Assembly (NCBI GenBank): GCA_937891565.1
Contig: CALAHA010000401.1
Location: forward strand, 1-9,519
Direction: 5' to 3'
Source: an uncultured Ilumatobacter sp.
GTDB lineage: Bacteria > Actinomycetota > Acidimicrobiia > Acidimicrobiales > Ilumatobacteraceae
DNA length: 9,519 bases
In this document: positions 6,493-9,519 of the stretch, in pieces
Layout of the letters: every line of letters starts with the position of its first letter
Position numbering within the stretch: the first letter of the stretch is position 1
Notes under the pieces: generated by a model
The model's input: only the letters and a program-made list of their open reading frames with translations
Database searches by the model: none
Told to the model about the DNA's origin: nothing
Position numbers and translations under genes: made by a program

Positions 6493-6891
6493 TCAGGGTT
6501 CGAGGACGACCCAGCCGCGACGTTGCAGCTCGGCCGCGAGCTCGTCGACGGGAACATTGGTGAGCGAGGTGGTCGCTGCCGGGGGAGTGCTTGGCCGTTT
6601 GGCAGCCGTCTTGCGAGGCGCTGACTTCGGGGCAGCAGGTTTCGGGGCTCTCGCCGCTGGGGGAGGGCGTGATCCAGGAGGAGGGCCGTCGCCGTGGATC
6701 TCGGTCTGGAGGCGCTCGATGAACTCGTCGGCCTCGCCACTGGTGAACTTGCCGGCTGCCTGACGTTGCGAGAATCCCATTGGCCCGCGGGCATCGCGAT
6801 AGTCGGAGTGCCCTGCGGCTTCGAGGAGCTCAAGGAGCTCTCGGAGTTGCTTGCCGTTCGCTGGTGGACCGGACGATTGACCAAACGCCAT
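6493..6891 (-). CDS. Small basic protein of unrecognised family, helical N-terminus plus Pro/Ala/Lys linker
   Basis: 132 residues; I do not recognise a named family. Three parts are visible. Residues 1-66 form a probably helical, charged block with KQLRELLELLEAAGH, then YRDARGPMGFSQRQAAGKF and EADEFIERLQ. Residues 69-107 form a low-complexity linker rich in Pro, Ala and Lys/Arg, with repeats such as PKPAAPKSAPRK, similar in composition to histone H1-like tails. Residues 112-132 form a short conserved-looking end, VPVDELAAELQRRGWVVLEP. The start at 6891 is chosen because GGGAGAG sits 6 nt upstream; an in-frame GTG at 6906 would put that Shine-Dalgarno inside the coding region. It lies 81 nt downstream of the DUF3237 gene on the same strand and could be its operon partner. 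The basic linker hints at nucleic-acid or surface interaction, but no function is assigned. Confidence 0.8.
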   Translation of the reverse strand: MAFGQSSGPPANGKQLRELLELLEAAGHSDYRDARGPMGFSQRQAAGKFTSGEADEFIERLQTEIHGDGPPPGSRPPPAARAPKPAAPKSAPRKTAAKRPSTPPAATTSLTNVPVDELAAELQRRGWVVLEP

Positions 6892-6897
6892 GCTGCA

Positions 6898-6904
6898 CTC
6901 TCCC
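6898..6904 (-). promoter_or_regulatory. Shine-Dalgarno deciding the start of the small basic protein
   Basis: On the minus strand GGGAGAG stands 6 nt before the ATG at 6891. It favours this ATG over the in-frame GTG at 6906. It is one of the few clear ribosome-binding sites in the window; the other is before carD. Confidence 0.6.
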
Positions 6905-6972
6905 ACACGGTGGAGCTTGGGCGGTGTGCGGTCGGCGCGGGTGTGGGCCGAGCGACCGCTCCTGACCGGTGA

Positions 6973-7407
6973 TCAGATCGAGTAGATCTCGTATTCGACA
7001 CCGTCAGGCGTGGTCGTGCCAATAGCGACACAGAAGAGATTGTTCAGCCAGCCATAGCGTTCGTCGCCTGTCTCGAATCGTGGGGCGGTGCGGATGCTGG
7101 CGGTGCCGTCCTCGTTGCGGGTGCCGAACCCGGTGTAGGTGACGTAGATGTCAGCGCCGTCGTCAGTGCGAAGTGAGAGGCGCACGTCGAGCGCAAAGCC
7201 TCCGTTGCCAAGAATTGTGAGCCAATCGCCAGCTGCAACTCCGTCGGGAATGGCGGCGTTGATTTTCGGTCCGACGAACGTGCCACTGGACACAGTGGCC
7301 ACGACCTTCGTGCCGAACGGGCCGCCAGCGATCATTGGCCGCTCCACGTCGTTCGTTCGGGCGGAGAGGGTGCCGATGTGCGTAGCGGGAAGTGCGTCGA
7401 GATCCAT
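6973..7407 (-). CDS. DUF3237 family protein
   Basis: 144 residues from ATG 7407. The sequence follows the DUF3237 plan. An N-terminal strand region is followed by GGPFGT (28-33) and SSGTFVGPKINAAI (40-53). GDW at 60-62 precedes LDVRLSLRTDDGADIYVTYTG (73-93). At the C-terminus come FETGDERYGWLNN (111-123), a characteristic stretch, and a final VEYEIYSI. The fold is likely a small beta barrel. The family's biochemical role is not established, so no function is proposed. Longer starts exist (ATG 7452, ATG 7467), but they add residues unlike the family, and TACCTT ends 6 nt before ATG 7407, fitting a leaderless transcript from this codon. The small basic protein follows 81 nt downstream on the same strand and may be co-transcribed. 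Confidence 0.88.
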   Translation of the reverse strand: MDLDALPATHIGTLSARTNDVERPMIAGGPFGTKVVATVSSGTFVGPKINAAIPDGVAAGDWLTILGNGGFALDVRLSLRTDDGADIYVTYTGFGTRNEDGTASIRTAPRFETGDERYGWLNNLFCVAIGTTTPDGVEYEIYSI

Positions 7408-7413
7408 TGGCGC

Positions 7414-7419
7414 AAGGTA
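7414..7419 (-). promoter_or_regulatory. Candidate -10 of a leaderless promoter for the DUF3237 gene
   Basis: On the minus strand TACCTT (TANNNT) ends 6 nt before ATG 7407, and no Shine-Dalgarno is present. It lies inside the longer alternative reading frames and argues against those starts. Confidence 0.4.
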
Positions 7420-7489
7420 AACGGTCTGGCTCCATGCCAACGATGTGGGCATGCAATGCGGGGACAACGGCGTTGGCGAGAATCGATTC

Positions 7490-7537
7490 CCTGATCCCTC
7501 GTTCGGCAGATGTTCTTGCCGAACTGAGGCGATCAGG
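7490..7537 (-). terminator. Long imperfect palindrome downstream of tRNA-Gly; terminator or structured RNA
   Basis: On the + strand the left arm is CCTGATC (7490-7496), CCTC (7497-7500) and GTTCGGCA (7501-7508). An 8-nt loop follows. The right arm is TGCCGAAC (7517-7524), a bulged T, GAGG (7526-7529), a bulged C, and GATCAGG (7531-7537). That makes 19 pairs with only two single-base bulges. Weaker pairing continues outward (TTC/GAA, then AATCG/CGATT). It begins 10 nt beyond the tRNA-Gly CCA end in the direction of tRNA transcription, so a terminator or trailer-processing hairpin is the simplest reading. There is no T-run on either side. A protein-binding palindrome for the DUF3237 promoter is the alternative. 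Confidence 0.5.
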
Positions 7538-7547
7538 TGAACCCGAT

Positions 7548-7621
7548 TGGAGCGGGTGAGGGGAATCGAACCCCTGTAGTCAGGTTGGAAACCTGAGGTT
7601 CTACCATTGAACTACACCCGC
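7548..7621 (-). tRNA. tRNA-Gly (anticodon UCC), CCA encoded
   Basis: Read on the minus strand. The acceptor GCGGGTG pairs with CACCCGC (7552-7558). The D arm is GTTC/GAAC. The anticodon stem TCAGG/CCTGA holds the loop TTTCCAA, so the anticodon is TCC (complement of 7587-7589), reading GGA and GGG. The T arm is AGGGG-TTCGATT-CCCCT. The discriminator is T (complement of 7551) and CCA is encoded at 7550-7548. No anomaly is seen, and no integrated element is attached at its 3' end. Confidence 0.96.
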
Positions 7622-7632
7622 ATGGTGGTCAC

Positions 7633-7638
7633 AGCATA
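7633..7638 (-). promoter_or_regulatory. Candidate -10 element for tRNA-Gly
   Basis: On the minus strand TATGCT fits TANNNT and matches TATAAT at four positions. It ends 11 nt before the mature tRNA 5' end, leaving a short leader for RNase P. No clear -35 lies at 17 nt. Confidence 0.35.
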
Positions 7639-7639
7639 G

Positions 7640-7656
7640 CGGCGCAGAGCGCGCCG
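7640..7656 (-). terminator. Short GC hairpin after the TetR gene
   Basis: CGGCGC and GCGCCG form a six-pair stem around a 5-nt loop, 26 nt past the TetR stop and just before the tRNA-Gly -10. No T-run follows. It is a plausible separator between the two transcription units. Confidence 0.35.
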
Positions 7657-7682
7657 GTGACCTGTCGATTCGACTACTCGAC

Positions 7683-8483
7683 TCAAGTCAGTGAAGTCGG
7701 TGAAGTCAGCGGGGTGAGCTGCGCAGCGAGCGAGTTGTGCCACACGTGGCGGATTCGCTCCATGCCATGGCCGAGGAGACGACGTTGGTAGTCGTAGGCC
7801 TCGAAACTTGTGAGCACCATCAGGGCGTCGACAAGCATCTCACGATCAGATGAGTGGTCGCATTCGGCGGCGAAGTGTTCGACCATTTGCGATCGGGTGA
7901 TGACCGTCAGAGCACGCAGACCTTCTTCGATCGAGGGAATCTTCTGTGCCTTGATGTGGGCAACTCGACTGACGGTGTATGCCTGGATATGGACCCTAAG
8001 CCTGGTCTCGACGTAGATGTCGATTCGGCGCTCTAGGGGGCCGACACCGAGATCGGGGATTGTGCGGAGCGACATTGTTTCGTTCACCGCGTGATCGAGT
8101 GTCAGTCGAACAAGGTCGTTGAGGTCATCGAAGTAACGAAAGACGGACCGGTGTGAGACGCCAGCACGGTCAGCAATTTCTGGAACGCTCGGATCGAGCG
8201 ACCCTTCACGAATGAGATGGAAAAGTGAGATAATGACAGCGGTGCGGTTGTGGGACCGACGAAGGGAACGGCCGTCGGTCGCCTCGTCAGCTGCGGCGAT
8301 GTCGGCGGTGATGTCGGCGGTGAGGTCGGTCAAGTCGCTCGGAAGCGGTGCTCCAAAGCTGCTCATTCCCCGGTCGATGATCTGCTCCATGATCGCAGTC
8401 GCGTCGGCGGCCGAAACCGTCCCTGCACACTCGGGGTGCTCAACGCGAGAGGGGGTTACGGTCGAACCCAAAGCGACTTCCAT
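7683..8483 (-). CDS. TetR-family transcriptional regulator with long N-terminal extension
   Basis: 266 residues from ATG 8483. The helix-turn-helix domain is at about 81-123: NRTAVIISLFHLIREG (helix 1), VPEIADRAGVSHRSVFRYF (helices 2-3), then a LVRLTLDHAV helix. The remainder is a helical ligand/dimer domain without a family signature I can name, ending HGMERIRHVWHNSLAAQL. TetR proteins usually begin with the DNA-binding domain; here about 78 residues precede it. They include an Asp/Thr/Ala stretch coded by a 12-bp tandem repeat. ATG 8489 is equally open, but TAGCTT ends 6 nt before ATG 8483, suiting a leaderless start there; internal ATGs at 8390 and 8366 have no useful ribosome-binding site. 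It is divergent from the DUF2786 gene, so control of that gene and of itself is a reasonable inference. Ligand unknown. Confidence 0.87.
   Translation of the reverse strand: MEVALGSTVTPSRVEHPECAGTVSAADATAIMEQIIDRGMSSFGAPLPSDLTDLTADITADIAAADEATDGRSLRRSHNRTAVIISLFHLIREGSLDPSVPEIADRAGVSHRSVFRYFDDLNDLVRLTLDHAVNETMSLRTIPDLGVGPLERRIDIYVETRLRVHIQAYTVSRVAHIKAQKIPSIEEGLRALTVITRSQMVEHFAAECDHSSDREMLVDALMVLTSFEAYDYQRRLLGHGMERIRHVWHNSLAAQLTPLTSPTSLT
7685..7711. repeat. 9-bp tandem repeat, three copies, at the 3' end of the TetR gene
   Basis: AAGTCAGTG, AAGTCGGTG and AAGTCAGCG follow one another, differing at one base each from the pattern. They encode the Leu/Thr/Ser/Pro tail (LTSPTSLT) of the regulator and reach its stop codon, so the C-terminus is low-complexity and probably length-variable. 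Confidence 0.7.
8298..8333. repeat. 12-bp tandem repeat in the TetR N-terminal extension
   Basis: GATGTCGGCGGT occurs twice exactly (8298-8309, 8310-8321), followed by a degenerate third copy GAGGTCGGTCAA. On the minus strand it gives the peptide LTADITADI. The unit length keeps frame, so copy-number change would only lengthen or shorten the extension. Confidence 0.75.
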
Positions 8484-8489
8484 ATCCAT

Positions 8490-8495
8490 AAGCTA
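8490..8495 (-). promoter_or_regulatory. Candidate -10 for a leaderless TetR transcript
   Basis: On the minus strand TAGCTT (TANNNT) directly abuts ATG 8489 and ends 6 nt before ATG 8483. Transcription would then start at the second ATG, which is why 8483 is preferred. Confidence 0.4.
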
Positions 8496-8714
8496 GAGCA
8501 GCAACGGGAAATCGGGTGAGTAGGCGTCAGAGAGTTGCTTATCAGTTGACAAAACTTCTTGGACGAACACCCCTCGGTCTTGAGCTGGGGTGGAGCAAGT
8601 ATTGGCACAAAATTGTCGTACAGCACCACTGCTGACCTTGTGGAATTTGGGTATTGACAAAAACGATGGATAAATCCGCCACTGACGTACCAAAGATCGA
8701 CTACTGGCAACAAA
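8496..8714. promoter_or_regulatory. Divergent spacer between the TetR gene and the DUF2786 gene, with operator-like dyads
   Basis: A visibly AT-richer stretch than the flanking genes. It holds two copies of TTGACAAAA (8546-8554, 8654-8662), 108 bp apart, each with a perfect TTGACA. Small dyads are CAGCA-CCAC-TGCTG (8621-8634), ACAA-AA-TTGT (8607-8616) and CACCCC/GGGGTG (8568-8573 and 8587-8592). No ideal -10 stands 17 nt after either TTGACA; an AT-rich GATAAAT follows the second at 8669-8675 but is too close. A TetR operator would be expected here, but I cannot pick one with confidence. Confidence 0.35.
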
Positions 8715-9443
8715 ATGACTTCAGATACCGCCGCTGACCTGCTCGTTCGTGTCCGCAAACTCCTGGATAAGGCAGAGCGAACGAGTAACGCACATGAGGC
8801 CGACGCATTTTCGCGCAAGGCAGCACAAATAATTGCGACGCACCGGATCGATCCGGCCCGGCTCGTCGAGATCGACCTCTCCGACGACCTTCGTGTCCGG
8901 GAATTCGAACTCGGTAGAGGGGCCTACGTGCGGGCCCGACTCGCTCTGTTGCAAGCCGTCGCGGAAGTGCATGATGTGCGCGTGGTCTTTATGTCGCGAC
9001 CCAACGGCACGGTTGCGATGGCGGCGGGCTTTCGGAGTGACCTGGATGTTGTCGAGGTGCTTTACGGCTCGCTCCACCAGCAGGCGGCGTCGCAGATGGC
9101 ACGTGAACGTCGTGGGACCCCGGCAGCAACGCAGCGCTTCCGACGGTCGTTTCTGTTCGGATTTGCCGAGAAGATCAGCGAGACATTGAAAGAATCGCAG
9201 GCGGTTGCCGCAGGCTCAGAGCGCGCCGTCGATGATTCAGGACGCCGTGCGGTTGCCGTACTGAGCCGGAACTCCCGGATCGATGATTTTGCAGCAACAG
9301 CTTTTGGTCGGGTGCGTACGGCTCGGGCGCCGAGTGCAGCGCAGGCCGGTGGTTGGGACGCCGGGTCGGTCGCTGCCGGCCGAGCGGACGTTGGACGTTC
9401 GAGGCTTTCCGGTCGACGCGGCATCGGGCGTGCGAAGCCGTGA
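8715..9443 (+). CDS. DUF2786 domain protein
   Basis: 242 residues. The N-terminal DUF2786 domain covers about 7-46: LLVRVRKLLDKAERTSNAHEADAF, then AAQIIATHRID. The middle (about 60-160) is a conserved-looking block with ARLALLQAVAEVH, GFRSDLDVVEVLYGSLHQQA at 105-124 and RRSFLFGFAEKI at 143-154, like the second domain commonly found after DUF2786. The final 60 residues (about 183-242) are Ala/Gly/Arg-rich and probably disordered, with many arginines at the end. No function is established for the family. No Shine-Dalgarno precedes ATG 8715; TACTGG ends 7 nt upstream, only partly like a -10. The stop TGA shares bases with the GTG of the next frame, indicating translational coupling. It is divergent from a TetR gene that may control it. 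Confidence 0.85.
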   Translation: MTSDTAADLLVRVRKLLDKAERTSNAHEADAFSRKAAQIIATHRIDPARLVEIDLSDDLRVREFELGRGAYVRARLALLQAVAEVHDVRVVFMSRPNGTVAMAAGFRSDLDVVEVLYGSLHQQAASQMARERRGTPAATQRFRRSFLFGFAEKISETLKESQAVAAGSERAVDDSGRRAVAVLSRNSRIDDFAATAFGRVRTARAPSAAQAGGWDAGSVAAGRADVGRSRLSGRRGIGRAKP

Positions 9444-9519
9444 GCGACGCGGAACGCAGCGCGCTCTACGCCGCCGAGTTGGCAGCGTTCGACGGTACCG
9501 ATCTTGAAGTTGTCCGGCA
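9440..9519 (+). CDS. Start of a downstream coupled gene, truncated by the window; possibly the TIGR04338-type metallohydrolase family
   Basis: A GTG at 9440 overlaps the DUF2786 stop codon (GTGA arrangement) and opens a frame with no stop to the window end. The 26 visible residues include DAERSALYAAE and AAFDGTDLEVV. The codons show strong G/C third-position bias, as in a real gene. The RxxxYAAE opening is like that of actinobacterial proteins of the TIGR04338 putative metallohydrolase family, which I recall being encoded next to DUF2786 genes. The metal-binding motif would lie outside the window, so the family call is tentative; existence of the gene is more secure than its identity. Confidence 0.5.
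   Translation, partial: MSDAERSALYAAELAAFDGTDLEVVR

Noticed and set aside
8546..8551. Perfect TTGACA (also at 8654-8659) as a -35 element
   Set aside because: Neither copy has a TANNNT at 16-18 nt on the plus strand, so a functional promoter is not claimed; the repeat is reported only as part of the spacer.

Overview
The window is high-GC and gene-dense, with strongly G/C-biased third codon positions. A CarD-type RNA polymerase regulator, a DUF2786 gene and apparently leaderless starts all point to an actinobacterium. The large cell-envelope protein and the unusual setting of carD suggest a lineage outside the well-studied mycobacteria and streptomycetes, perhaps Acidimicrobiia. That placement is inference from protein style, not from a marker gene.

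Layout: the left edge holds the 3' part of cinA (1-812, +). Next is a membrane-anchored, Ser/Thr-stalked, PKD/REJ-like plus beta-helix protein with very large glycine-rich loops (864-3017, +). A tRNA-Arg(UCU) and carD follow, and carD ends in a strong hairpin. A beta-hydroxyacid dehydrogenase (3938-4819, +) meets an omega-transaminase (4823-6082, -) tail to tail. Divergent from the transaminase is a small FKBP prolyl isomerase (6123-6491, +). It converges with a minus-strand group: a DUF3237 gene, an unrecognised small basic Pro/Ala/Lys-rich protein, a tRNA-Gly(UCC) and a TetR-family regulator. An AT-richer divergent spacer separates the TetR gene from a DUF2786 gene (8715-9443, +). A second reading frame starts inside the stop codon of that gene and runs off the right edge.

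The window reads as mostly chromosomal core and shell content. There is no integrase, transposase, CRISPR array, toxin-antitoxin pair or phage gene, and I see no complete novel defence or biosynthetic system. The transaminase and dehydrogenase could share a semialdehyde intermediate, but they are convergent and not an operon.

The most distinctive signals are four. (1) Five identically spaced beta-helix rungs in the glycine-rich protein are separated by glycine loops. (2) A 19-bp two-bulge palindrome lies next to tRNA-Gly. (3) Several genes have a -10-like hexamer 6-7 nt before the start codon, as expected for leaderless mRNAs. (4) A TetR gene stands opposite a DUF2786 two-gene unit.
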